Assembly: GCA_004835665.1 (NCBI GenBank)
Contig: RBKR01000017.1
Span: 124,001 to 188,000, forward strand
Direction: 5' to 3'
DNA: 64,000 nucleotides
DNA from: Phoma sp. XZ068
Taxonomy: Eukaryota > Ascomycota > Dothideomycetes > Pleosporales > Didymellaceae
Positions 10,671 through 22,643 of this stretch are shown one piece after another. The position numbers were made by a program, and so were the translations under genes. Every line of letters begins with the position of its first letter. Position 1 is the first letter of the stretch. The notes below the pieces were generated by a model that worked only from the letters and a program-made list of their open reading frames with translations, searched no databases and was not told the origin of the DNA.

Positions 10671-11978
10671 ATCCAGTCCAAGCAGCGCCCAAACCAAACG
10701 CACCGTCCCTATTATCTCAACGCAAACGGGCATTTTCAGTTCCAAGTCCGACCTAGGGTTTACTCTAAATGCAGAGTAGCCGAGCTTGCAGCGCCTTCTA
10801 TCCTTACCAAGCACCCTCTACGTGCTGTGGTTTCATTCCAAGCAAGCAAGCGGTTTTGCTGATCATCTAACCTGACGCCTGCAATGCTTCTGCTTCTGCT
10901 AATAGTTTCAGGTGACGTTGTGGATACGTTTATAGTATGATCTCCCGTCTATCATACGGAATTCCAGTTTCGTTGGCTTGAAGATCATGAGTTCATCAGT
11001 ATCAAGCGCCCCCACCCTCCCACAGCGGTTTCGGCGCCTAGCTACAGAGCTTTTGAAACGTCCGTCTAGCACTATCTACGCAAGGAAAGTATGGAGCTAG
11101 GTTTGGCCGCTTGTCGTCACGTCAAGGCGGGGCCTGCAGCTGCGAGGTATACACAAGTTGAGTACCTGTTTGACTAAGACTAAAAGAATTGCGCCGAATA
11201 AAGCAGATGCGCTGAGTGAAGTGGATCCGCTGAATAGAGTAGCTGTGCCGATTGTAGTATAGATAGGGTAGATGCAAGAACCAAGCTAGTTTCAGGCTAT
11301 ACTGATTTCAAGCTACATGAAGGCGTGACGGAGGAGGAGGGTGGGGATGCTACGGATCTGGACATGTAGATATCTGGATACGGAATGGGAGATCATGCTG
11401 GATGACGTGGTATTGTGCGTATACTCACGCCTTCAAACTCTCCTGACATCTTCCCACCCCCACGCCTCCATACTTTCGCAGAACCCCGGTTAGTGGCCAA
11501 GGACCGTAAGTACGCAGTACCTTCGTACACGCGCATGCTCTATCCTGTACGATTCGATCACACCACAAGTCATGGCCCAACCGCTGACTCGCCGACTCGT
11601 GTGCTGGTAATATAAAATAATGGGTCTGGCCGAGTCAGTCAAACAGTCATGAGGCAGTTTTATTTCGTACAAGGCCCGTTCCGTTTCGTGGGTCTGTTCC
11701 GCAGGTCCCTGTCCTGGTACATGAATAAATAAAGGGAGGTGAAATAGTGGCGTGTTGCGGTGAAGTAGGGGTCAAGAGGTAGTGGTAAATTCAAACTTGG
11801 AGGAAAAATTGCCAACGGCGAAATCACGATGCAATGGTAGTGTAATGCATTCAAGTACACATGGGGATACATACGTACATACATACATACATGCACACAT
11901 CCATACGAATCATAGCCAAATCAGTGCAACGCGACAGGGTATCAAGACAAGACAATAACACTTTCCCCCAACCTCCCG

Positions 11979-13583
11979 CTACTCCTGTCCCTCGCGAAAT
12001 GACGGCGTCCGCGAATGGAACGGACTTGGAATCGGGCTCGCCCCCTTCTCAATCGTCGTCGTTGTGCGCCTGCCCACGCAGTCCCTGTCCAGCTCAGCAA
12101 ACCAGTCGTAGTCGCTCTTTGACAGTCCCGTTTCCTGGGTCGACGCTTTGCACAGTTTGCGCTGTGAGTCCAGACTCGATCGAGCTGTTGACCGCTGAGT
12201 TCCTTGCCTGCTGCGGGTTTTTCCGATGGATGAGGTGACGCTGTTGCTCCGGGGTTTGGTTCGGTTGTGTGTCTCTTTGAGGGCGTACGGGTCGAAGGGC
12301 CGCCCTATGCTGCTCACGCGGGAGTGCAGGCGCGGGGATGTCATACCATCTGGAAACTCCTTCCAGGCAGCCTGATCGGCGAGGCCGATGCCGGGCTGGC
12401 CGTCGAGGCTGGTCTTGGGGTACTCTTCGACGTGGACGACGATTTCGTTGACGACGAGGATCTTGTTGGTTGCGTAAGAGCTGATGATGGGCCAGAAGAT
12501 GGGGATCGAGGCGCAGAGGATGGCAATGTTGACTTCGAGGACGCTGAAGATGTACACGACAGGTACGTAGTAGGACATATCGGGGACGGGAACAGTGCCG
12601 GCGCGATTGACGCAAAGGCTTACCAAGCGGCCTATAGATACGGCTGCGACGCTGCGGTGATGTTAGAGTGGGCGTCAAGTGGCATGCAAGAACTTACACT
12701 CCGCCCAGAGTAAAGAGGGTGATGATGCCTGCTCTACTCTTACTTGCGAGCCGTAGCATTCCCAGGAATGGTAGGGGCAGTAGTAAGATGACAATATCGA
12801 GAAACATGTTGGTCGTGGAATGGGATGCCCACATGCTGAAGAACGTCTCGGGCTCCTTTGTACCCCAGCCCACGCATTTGCCTTCCAATGTTGACTTCCA
12901 GTTCTTAGCAATCGGCTGGCAAGGGAACAGTGCAAGCAGGAAGAACGTCAAGCCCCACATGGCGGAAACAATGATCAAAGACCAGATGCACTTTCGTGCG
13001 AGGCGGTACTGCGAAGACGTAGTTGAGGTAGATGTTTCTGCAAAGAGGCGTGTGTACTGGAAGAGAATGGCCAATTTGATAAAGGTCGTGCTGGCGCAGT
13101 AAGAAACGTTGGTCGCCCACACATGCTATTGAGCTGTCAGATATTGCGCTTTAGGTTCACCAAAAGCAACGGCATGACTGACCTTGAAGTACTTCTCTTT
13201 GTCCATGACGCTAAGCGTCCAGAAGTGAAGACCAAGCCCATCATACGGCACTATGTATGGTTAGTCGACAGGCCTATGGACGGCAGACACACATACTCAA
13301 GCAAACTATGCTATCACCGGCTATGCTGGCAATAACAGCAAGGACAAGAAAGGCATCATCCCATCCCCAAAGGCGATCTCGAAAGCGAATCCATATCCGC
13401 AGGGTTGCTGCTAGGATGGCGAGCGACTAGAGTAGGTGTAAGCGAGAGGCAGTTGATGTGAAAGGGGTGCAGACAACGCACCAGAAACGCTATTGTTGTG
13501 CCCAAGATGGTCTGAGGTTGGTTGATCAATGGGAGATTTGCGTTGGCGGGATCATTCCTTGCGTCTACTGGTGATATAGTCAT
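11979..13583 (-). CDS. PTH11/rhodopsin-like seven-helix membrane protein
   Basis: Five exons read on the minus strand: 13583-13482, 13426-13297, 13250-13183, 13125-12698, 12651-11979, giving 466 residues. The four introns (46-57 nt) are GT-AG, and every join restores the fungal rhodopsin-domain pattern: RDRLWGWDDAFLVLAVIASI, then PYDGLGLHFWTLS, HVWATNVSYCASTTFIKLAI, and the final GGVVAAVSIGRL helix. Conserved CQPIAKNW and the following helix pair are present. These proteins are 7TM, often compared with the PTH11 receptor that senses surface cues in plant pathogens, but ligand and coupling are unknown. The C-terminal 170 residues are a Ser/Thr/Arg-rich cytoplasmic tail, a likely phosphorylation target. 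Confidence 0.9.
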
Positions 13584-16446
13584 GCTCGTAGGAGAGGCTG
13601 GCCAGTACTGTATGGCGCATTCGGTCTTCAAACGAAGACAACAATTCGAAGTCGTCAAGGGACAGTCGGAGTCCAGTGTTTGTCCGTGATGTAAGGTACG
13701 CCTTAATTGTTCTACATCATATCCCAACTGGGTGGATTGATCTCGGGACGGTAACCGAGTATGCGAGGCTGACAATAAGTCTTACAAGAAGGGGCGAGTA
13801 TGGGGTACTATAAGAATAGCGAGTGAACCAGTGCTCTGTACTACCCTGAACCTTATGTGCTCGCATAGCATCACCGTGCCTCACCATGTCCAAGGGCTGG
13901 AATTCCCTGCATGGGCCGAACACGACTTGAATCGTGCCACATACAGGGCTCCTCTCCTTGGGCTAGCTGCAAACGGTTGTGACGGGCCAGGATGGGCCTC
14001 AATTACGGACCCCGATGCCCACCGCTGCAAATGCGCAACCCCTCCAAGAGGCCTGGCGACAAAAAGTTGATTTGGAACACGGCGGGCGTCGGTGACAATG
14101 GATGCCTGTTTGATCGTCCACCCAATATGGTTGGCAGAATCTCAATTTCGTGCATCCTTGCTAGGAACGGTGTGCAGAACACTGGGTCGCCGAATCGTGC
14201 TTAACCGCAAGCGACAAACAAGCGAACAATCGTTCCCTGCGGAGGCCTCCCGCTGGCAAGCCGCCTTGTCCCGCCTTAACCCTTTCGAAACAACTTCCGC
14301 AACTCTATATCTTCAACAGCTTCTCCAGCTGTGGAGTGGATGCTCAGAAGATTGCACGCCGTGCAATGATTCTGTCGAGTTGCCAATCTAGGCGTTGCTT
14401 TTCACACGTGCAGGTCGATAGTGCATGGTGTTGTGGCAAAAGGAAAGAACCCCGACCACGAAGGGCCGACCAACCAAACGGCGTGATGTCGTGCCTAGAG
14501 GTGCATATTAGAGTTGATCCCTGAGGATAGTCTTGGCCTGATACATGTCAAGACAGGGTGCCCCAATCTTGGGTGCGGAGGTTTATTGATTTGCAGCTGG
14601 CGCAGTGCACCGTGGGGTGCCATACACATAGTACAAGGTGTATCCTACACGTTCGAGATGGTTCCTGAACGCTTTTTCCTCTCATCGCAGCGACTCCTGC
14701 AGGTACGATGGCTCGGCAAGTGAACAATTAATTTACTTACAATATACCGCGAACGTGGCGCGGCTCTACCTGCAAAGTCCATCGCCGAAGTCGACCTCTG
14801 GTTTCCACGAGGAGATGATCGTTGGCCTTGCTTCAGCTTGACGCCATTGATGGTGTCACCGCTGTATCAGTCTCATCGTTGGCTGATCACCAAAGATTGT
14901 GGGCCTGCCGTTGCTGGTATGTCGCACTTCTGTCAGCAAGGTAGGTGTCGCGAACTGGATCGTGCACCACAAGGTTCGACCGCCTCGTGCTTATTGTATA
15001 ACGGGCCTTCTTATGTGGAGCGTTCTGGGCGCAATGTTGTTTGCTTGTTGCGCGGCTGGCATGGGAAGGTAATGTAAACGAAAAGAGCAGCCGGACTAGC
15101 GCGCAGCACACGGCAGGCAAGACAGAACCGGCAGGAGACACAGAACCGGCTGCAGACACACAACTGGCAGGAGACACAGAAGAAGTGCAACCCCCAACGA
15201 CAGCATTTGCAGCTTAGTAATACGCAGTAACCTTCAAAGGATGAAGTTATTCGGCGAAGGTGTCGTCACGGTCCGATAAGTTCCATGCGTCCCGCAAACG
15301 GGCCGTACTCTACACGAAACGATGTCCGTTCCTTTGCGTCGAGATCTTCATTTATGCTTCGAAGATAAGACACTGATTGTTACCTGAGGTAAGGCGTGAC
15401 GTCAGACAGTTTGTGCGTCGTGGGATGGGCTCTTGTAGCGCAATAGCCGACCACTTTTCATAAATTCTCCATGTTCTGCAACAACATGCAGCTTATATCG
15501 CCCCTCAGTCCTGGTTCGACGAACAAACGATGACTACTTCCACATGATCATCACAGTCTGGTAGGTTTAAGTGATCTGTTACTAATTAGGGCGGGCGCGC
15601 TGTCTATCCAACACGGGCAGGATAGCTCGCTGGAAGTTTTAGACTCACCATCAAGTCAGACAACTCTGACTTTCTATCAGAACAGACATGAGTTCATATT
15701 CCTTCACAACAAAAAGCTTTACCATCCAGGAAGACCAGTAATGAGCTGCTGGTGATGCGAAACAGAAGGCCTTGCCGGGAACCGAGGCGGAGCTAAATGC
15801 GGCTAGCTTGCTCTGCGCCGCTGATGCTTGTGGGGGATGCTTATCAGCTTGACATGAAAGCTTGGTGGAGGACGTCAACATTGAAGTCACAGACTTCGAA
15901 CGGGGCACGTCATTATTGCAGTCGCCTACCTGCGTTACATCCTCGCACCCTTTATTCATACACAACGCGCAACTCAGGGACCGAGGCACTCAGGTATAAG
16001 GACGATGGCAGAGCTCCTCAGTGACATTCGATATTCCCGCCGGTGTGCTTGTGCACACGACATATTTCCGTTTCCAGCATAGCTCTTACGGCAAGGCCCC
16101 TCCCAGAAAACTTTCCTTAAGCTCCCACTGGCTGCACTCGAGGCATAGAAACGCGCGTTGCCCGTTGAGGGAGTTGCAAGAGGCTGGAAGTGGGGATCAC
16201 ACGCTCAATCTTGGTGGCACGAATGCGGGACTGGGGCAACGAACCAGATGCCAGGGACCCAACTCAGCCAATTTCCATAAAGACCTGATCATCGCTGCGG
16301 TTTATTGAAAATATTGCGGCTCTGCTTCAAACATCTGTCACTTGCACCGAGAATCAATTCACCTCCTGCAGCTTTCATCAACACGTATTGCCCTTGATTG
16401 AAAGGACAACTTAGGCGACGCCTCGTGTGAACTAATTCCTTCGGCG
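13584..16446. other. long intergenic stretch, no gene recognised
   Basis: 2.9 kb with only short frames in all six readings and no family signature. It contains one small imperfect repeat (listed). Upstream regions of the receptor (left) and the transporter (right) must lie here. No inverted repeats or transposon domains were seen by eye. Confidence 0.4.
15105..15182. repeat. imperfect 16-18-bp repeat, 4 units
   Basis: Units resemble GACACAGAACCGGCAGGA with spacing of 16-18 bp and several mismatches. The function is unknown. Confidence 0.6.
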
Positions 16447-18143
16447 ATGGCTTCTGCGAAGGAACCATCTCCAAAGCACCGGGACTCGAGCAACGACGAC
16501 GCCGAGCAGTATACCAGCGTCGCAAACGTTGATAAAGGACGATGGGAACGCCTGTGGCCAGTGATTGCTTGCGGTGCCGGACTATTCAGTGATGGATATC
16601 TCAACAACGTACGATGACTCGAGAGCGACACTTTCCTACGCAGCATCATCCAAGCAGCACTCCAAGTCCAATGCGCCTCCTCACCCCGCTACACCCTTTC
16701 CTAAGCAGGGAATAAGCACGACTGACATATTTCCCAGATCATCGGACCGGTCAATACTATGCTTTCGCGCATCTACCCTGAAGCATACAAAAACTCATCG
16801 GCCCAAGCCAATGTAGCAAGTATCACTTTCGCGGGTACAGTTGTGGGTATGCTGTTCTTCGGCTACACGTCTGATCATTTCTCACGCAAGTGGTCGCTGT
16901 TCTGTTCGACGATCATCATTATTGTCTTCGCTGCGCTAGGCACTGGTGCGTATGGTGCAGGTGGCAGTCCGTCAGGCCTACTCGCGGCACTCGTTGCGTA
17001 TCGATTCTTCTTGGGCATTGGTATGCTCTATTTCTTTCTAGTCTCCTACCTATCATTGAAAGAGCCTCCATTGACAACATATCAGGTATCGGCGGTGAAT
17101 ACCCAGCTGGCTCAGTAGGCTGTGCAGAGTCGACAGGAGAGCTCAAATCTGGCAGCCGCAACAAGTGGTTCATTCTCTTTACCAACGTGCAGATTGACCT
17201 CGCATTCTTCATCTCCGCTATCGTGGCCACCGTCGTCGTCCTCATCACCGGTGAGGACCATCTACGCGTTGCGTGGCGCGTCTGCCTGGGCATTGGAGTG
17301 ATCCCACCTCTTTCTTTGCTTTATCTCCGTCTAAAGCTACAGGAGCCAGAAGCTTTCAAGAGAGAGTCTTTGGCAAAAGCAAAGACACCATGGTTACTAG
17401 TCGCCAAGTTCTACTGGTTCCGCCTCTCCATCGTCAGCATTATTTGGTTCATCTACGACTTCAGCGCCTACTCGTTTGGCATCTACGCGACCTCGATTCT
17501 CTCCAATCTCCTCGGTGAAGATACTGCGTTGTGGAAGAGCCTAGCATGGAACATCTTGATCAACTTTTTTTACATGCCTGGCTGTCTGGCTGGTGCCTTC
17601 GTCGCCGACCTCCCATCTATGGGCCCTAAGAAAACGCTGTGTATCGGTGTCACGCTACAAGGGATCATCGGTTTCATTATGGCAGGGTGCTATCCGTGGC
17701 TGAGTAAGCCAGAGAATGTCGCTGGCTTTGTGGTCGTCTACGGTATTTTCCTTGCACTTGGAGAATTCGGCCCGGGTGACAACATCGGACTGGTCGCCTC
17801 CAAGACGTGCGCGACGGGTATCAGAGGTCAATACTACGGCATCGCAGCTGCGGTGGGCAAGATCGGTGCGTTCGCTGGATCTTATGCTCTTGATGCGTTG
17901 CAGACTGCCGCGGGAGATGACAAGATTGCAGCTGGACGAAACCCATTCTTCGTTGCGAGTTCACTGGCATTCCTTGCTGCAGGCCTGGTGCTATTACTCC
18001 CACGTATCGGACAAGATACTATTGACCAAGAGGATATCAACTTCAGAGAATACCTGAGATCGAACGGGTACGACACAAGTAGGATGGGGCTGGAGAGTGT
18101 AAGATCTACGGACAGCGAGCGTGTTGTTGAGGCAGAGAAGTGA
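16447..18143 (+). CDS. MFS transporter, Git1/phosphate permease-like
   Basis: Three exons: 16447-16608, 16738-17020, 17086-18143, giving 500 residues. The joins give DGYLNNIIGPVNTML and RFFLGIGIGGEYPAGS, the latter being the conserved MFS loop seen in Git1-type glycerophosphoinositol/phosphate permeases. Another supporting word is GYTSDHFSRKWSL between helices 2 and 3. About 12 membrane helices are expected, with a charged N-terminus (MASAKEPSPKHRD) and a Glu/Arg-rich cytoplasmic tail. Import of glycerophosphodiesters, phosphate or a related organic acid is likely, and the exact substrate is inference. The first intron is long for this genome (129 nt). Confidence 0.9.
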
Positions 18144-18973
18144 GCGACGTTTTCTTGATCCTGGCCATCACATGCACATACGATGGATCCACAGACACGT
18201 ACCGGGACCATTTGTCAGTGTCACAGATTCAAAACCATCTTGCTTTTGCAGATCTCTCTGCCTTGGTTGACGCGAGCGTTCACATCCACCGGTCCATTCT
18301 CCACGAGGATCTTGCAATTCGTGAGCTCAGCAGTATGCTCCAAGCCTAGCTGTATCTTTATTTCTGTCTGTCACAAGCCTTGGTGTGTACCTGAGTTGTT
18401 TGTTTACCATCAACACTGCTTTCGCATCTTTCACATGCCCCTCATTCTTCTGATTGAAGCTTTGACCAATTTTCTAGATTGCCCCACCAATCCTAGTGCC
18501 GAGGTCACAACACCCCGCGACAGCAGAGCGGGCGCATCTCCGTCACCGTGCGTCACGGTGCCTGACGGCCCTGAACTACAGGCCTCTACCATGCCTATCA
18601 ATACTCAACATTTGCTGCTCCTGCATATGCAATATAATCCGGAGATGATGCGAAAGGCAGATCCAGCGTGTCACGTAATTACGTCTTCGTAGCTCATTTA
18701 CGGGGAAGTACCTAGGTACCTCGGATCAATTGTGTCAGTGACGAAGCGCGATGTCCGGCGACATGGAACAACCCACTATCTCCACAAACAGGCTCGAGAT
18801 GCGGCTGGAAGTGGGCCTGACATCCGTGGAGTGACGAGACGTGGCTAGACCGGCATTTGGCCTTGATGAAGATAAAATACTAAAGCCAAGCAGTTACCCT
18901 TCCGACATTACACCAATTGCTCTATTCACTTGTCGGCCTCAATCTCTTTGTTTCACCACACCTCACCCCCACC
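18144..18973. other. intergenic, no gene recognised
   Basis: About 830 bp. A perfect palindrome GTACCTAGGTAC occurs near 18,709; otherwise only short shadow frames and the C-rich leader of the next gene are seen. Confidence 0.4.
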
Positions 18974-19606
18974 ATGTCTCCAGCAGCTGTATCGACCGCA
19001 ACACCTACCCCTGCCCCCACCAACGGCAAACAGACCTCCCTCAAGTCGTCAATAAAGTCCGTTATTGCGCCGTCCTCAACAACGGCCACCAAATCTCACG
19101 ATGAGATCCCAGCGTGGGTAAACCCCGACCTCTCACGCCTCATGCGCGTGGACAAAAGGCCCGGAAACTACGCAAGCGCCTCATACTCGCTCGTCACGCT
19201 TCCCGCCGGCGCCGTCTTCGCACGCATAACCTCGCCCACTCCAGCAACCGTCGCATACTCCTCTGTGCAGGCCGGCAAGAACCTTCATATCGAGCTGAAC
19301 TGCGACCTGGTATACATCAACCACTCGTGCTCACCTACCCTCATCTTCGATATGCGATCGTGGGAGGTGCGTGTGAACCCCGATCTGGAGGGTGGGTTGA
19401 AGGAAGGCGACGAGTTGACGTTTTTCTACCCGAGTACGGAGTGGAGCATGGCGCAGCCGTTCGAGTGCTTATGTAAGACAAGCGAGTGTAAGAAGACCAT
19501 CAAGGGAGCGAAGGATATGAGGTTGAGTGATTTGGACGAGTACTGGCTGAGTGAGCATATCAAGGAGTTGTTGCATGAGAGGGATGCTAAGAAGAATGGG
19601 ATATGA
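18974..19606 (+). CDS. small SET-domain protein
   Basis: Single exon, 210 residues. I start at the ATG in CACCATGTCTCC; an open frame runs further upstream without an ATG. After a Ser/Thr/Pro-rich, probably disordered start (residues 1-45) comes a compact SET-like domain: the SAM-binding word YINHSCSPTLIFD, then GDELTFFYPSTEW with the catalytic-type tyrosine, and a short Cys-rich post-SET-like FECLCKTSECKKTIKGAKDM. The domain is short at its N-terminal side compared with histone methyltransferases and no pre-SET is present, so the target may be non-histone. The family is common in filamentous fungi but poorly characterised. Confidence 0.85.
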   Translation: MSPAAVSTATPTPAPTNGKQTSLKSSIKSVIAPSSTTATKSHDEIPAWVNPDLSRLMRVDKRPGNYASASYSLVTLPAGAVFARITSPTPATVAYSSVQAGKNLHIELNCDLVYINHSCSPTLIFDMRSWEVRVNPDLEGGLKEGDELTFFYPSTEWSMAQPFECLCKTSECKKTIKGAKDMRLSDLDEYWLSEHIKELLHERDAKKNGI

Positions 19607-21753
19607 ACATAACTGCCTAGAGAGGGGTATGCTGTCTGGGAAAACGAAAGAGATGAGTAACCATCAAATGGAATCTACCACCAAATAGAATTTGCCACTA
19701 AAAGGAACTTACCACCAAGAGCAAATATCTCGAACCATACGTTCCGCCGCCGTGTGCATTGATCGGTGAAGACTTGCTAGGTTGCTTCCCAGAAAGTTCC
19801 CCTGGCCATTACTCAATTGAGGTGTCGGAAACCAGCAGCCGGTAATTCTTGTTGACGTGCAGGTACTCGCTATCGGAGCGCCATCGAACGTCGTACGAGA
19901 TGGATTGGGCGCCTGCAACTGTTTGTGATGCGGCTCTGCTTGAGCGAACCGAAACAGCCCTAACAACTTTGACCGGTGAGCCCAGGTGCGATATTGTTTG
20001 TCGGGGAACGCGGGCACGACTGTGTGTAACATTTGCCGTGCATTAGAACTTACCGCTCCCGGGCTGCGGAGAGTTCTTTATGCATCGTGTTTTGCGCAGG
20101 ATGGCGCGCGCAACCAGGTATACACAAGCTGGTTGTCATCCGTCCGCCCTGTTCTACCGCTAGCGCTGCCAACACACAGTGGAACTGGGAAAACCAACCA
20201 ATAGGCGCTACCGGCAAAACTTCCGCTATGCCGGTATCTGGAGGACTACACGCTTCTCAAGAAAGAGAACTACATTGCCACTGCCCAGCAGCGGTTTAAC
20301 AGTCGGTGGCATCAAGCACAGGGGCTGCACCTCGCGTAGGAGCGAGTCCCTCGTTTCAAGATCTCGTAACATTCTTTACCCATGTCGACCCACAACGGTT
20401 CATCCGTAGCTGACAGTGACAGAAGGTTTGCTTCGTGACTGTACACCCAATGCTGTGGACTTGAATTACACAAATCACGATCGGAACGTTTTAAGATGAA
20501 AACCGGTCATGAGGTTTGCTGCCAGGTTGGCGTATCGATGACTTTGCGCAGGCTAAGCGAGGCCACTCTCAGGCCGCATTGCCTCCACTGCATCCCGAAC
20601 TTCAAATTGTTACCTGTACACCCTGGTCTTGCTTTGCATCATGGGATAGGAGGACGGGATCCTGCCGAACTCCCCCGATGGATCTCGAAGCCGCCTTATG
20701 CATTGCCTCTACCGAATCCACACAGGGTCTAGAGATCAGACCATGTAGAGGCGCCTATCTCCGAACCCCACGGTGCAGGGACACTTCCCGTTGTTGACGG
20801 ATCATCATACCAGATTCTAGTATGTTCCAATGCACATCGGACAACATGAAGCTTCTCAAACTGAAAATTCGAGATTATGGTGGCTTCTGTCTCAGCCCGG
20901 CCACATGTACCTGGAAGTGCGGTGAAGGAAGCTGTGTGCACCATGAGATGACTCGAGAAGAGTTATGCACGACTTTGTGCTTTGGAGATGCTCCCGATAG
21001 GCTGCGGATCGTTCAGGCTCGCAGGAGCCATGCACATAATCGCATGCAAGCCAGTCAGTATACAGTAACATCTCGCATGCCGGGGAACAGGCAACGTTCC
21101 GCCAATCTGCGCTACCTGTAATTGACAACTGTACCTAGGTAGTCACCCAACGTGCGCGGTGCCATCATCAAGACCTGCGATAATCACCCCGACCTGATCA
21201 TTTCTTCGGGGAGCACTCAGAGTTACTGCTGTTCCAGGCGACGTTAGTGCCCCTGCATCTTGTCGAATTCATTTCGCTCGCAGTCGTCTGTCCAAGTGAC
21301 CATCTCATACCCTGGTACCCCCCAAACTCTTGTCGTTCTCTGTCACCGTCACTTCAAAACAGCTATAAAACCGACGATAGCTCTATATTGTATCATGGTT
21401 ATCTGAGCGCTCTGGTCATCGCCCTCAGTTTTCATCACATCACCGACTACAGCTTATTGCCCATCGCCTATCGTTGCACGGCTGACTTATCGATACTTCG
21501 TTCACGCTCATCATCCGCTCCTCCTTTGAAACATTGCACACAGTGTGCTCATTCCAAAGACAATTTTACTCGTCTTAGATCACATTATCGCCCATTCGCT
21601 GCCGAGTAGCGTCCAGCGAACCATCAGGTCTCACCAGCACTTCGGATCACTGGCTCGGTGATACATTTTTGTAAAACTCGGCCAAAAAACCCACTACAAG
21701 CGCCGAAACATCTCTATACACCTTTATAACGACCTACACTTCTGTCTGTCACA
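19607..21753. other. intergenic, no gene recognised
   Basis: 2.1 kb with short frames only. A degenerate ACCACCAAATAGAATTT-like repeat lies at 19,660-19,720. A TATAAAA box is present at 21,364-21,370, too far (about 385 bp) from the next start to be assigned firmly. The right end is the promoter and leader of the retropepsin-like gene. Confidence 0.4.
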
Positions 21754-22445
21754 ATGGGCTTCCTCGGAACGCTGTTCAGATCTAAGAGACAACGCCCGCC
21801 TCCACCAGATCCTAGAGTGGAACCGATAGAAGTAATACAAGACATCCTGATGTTCCCAATGAGGCCTTCGCCTGGTAGCGATTGGCCATGTCCTGGGAGG
21901 GCATTGCTCGACACGGGATGCGAGTTGAACTTGATCTCGCACGAGCATGCACAACGCCTTGGATGGGAGGAGCCGAAGCTCAACAGACAGAAGTGTATTG
22001 GTTGGGGTCATGGAGGTGGTCAAGTCATAAGTCTGGATGAGATTGAGGCAAGTTGGTACCTCTGTCCTTCGACTATAGCACGCTACGAGAGGTCCATATT
22101 TCATGTCGTCAAAGACCCCCGGTACGAGGTGATCATCGGCTCAAAGACGATCAAGGAACTCAGGCTTTTTGAACCAGGTCAAAAGCTTGTCGCTTCCTTC
22201 ACAACTATCCTCCAGCAAGCCAACAGTACGGTACCGCCAACCGAAGGAACACATTTTGCTACTCGCTCACATCTACTCTAGAAGAGGATCTTAGACAGCA
22301 ACACATCCGTGCCAACCAGAAGCGTGCTATTGCTCAAGAGCAACAGAGACGTGACGAAGAAAAAAAGGTAGGCCAATGATGATAGCGTCTCAATGCCTTG
22401 CGCTAACACATCCAGGAAAAGGAAAAGGCCGCGAAGCAGAAATGA
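21754..22445 (+). CDS. stand-alone retropepsin-like aspartyl protease protein
   Basis: Three exons: 21754-22225, 22282-22367, 22416-22445, giving 195 residues. Both introns (56 and 48 nt) are GT-AG, and the second has GCTAAC; the joins preserve frame and end in a lysine-rich tail. The core reads ALLDTGCELNLIS with DTG at 53-55, the hallmark of retroviral-type (retropepsin) aspartic proteases, and later YEVIIGSKTIKEL at 124-136, in the place of the usual hydrophobic-hydrophobic-Gly strand. The start MGFLGT followed by RSKRQR fits an N-myristoylation plus polybasic membrane signal (inference). The tail (about 158-195) is a highly charged helix. No reverse transcriptase, integrase or gag-like frame flanks it, so this is probably a host gene or domesticated fragment. 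Confidence 0.72.
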
Positions 22446-22643
22446 CACCGTCTCTCTAAGCAACGGTGCTCACACTTAACGATACACCGACCAAAATTTT
22501 CGTATGTATCTGGGGGAAATTGTTTTTAAGGCGTTCATGATTTCGGTGGATGTCTCAATATACCCTGTCGCGTTCACACTGCTTGCCTTTTGAAAAGTCC
22601 GGTAGATTCCCAAATGGTAGCCAATACATCCCTATCTCCACAC

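Larger units (their letters stand above)
9588..11978. other. gene-free stretch with microsatellites and AT-rich island
   Basis: Nearly 2.4 kb without a supportable gene. It contains two microsatellites, an imperfect GAGTTC/GAGGTC array and an AT-rich island (listed separately). From 10,700 onward base composition returns to normal, and the DNA before the downstream receptor gene holds only short shadow frames, plus a small (ACAT)n run at about 11,875-11,892. Confidence 0.5.

Noticed and set aside
18700..18722. GTACCTAGGTAC palindrome as a regulatory or element end
   Set aside because: Such words recur in fungal intergenic DNA and no paired copy or target duplication is visible.
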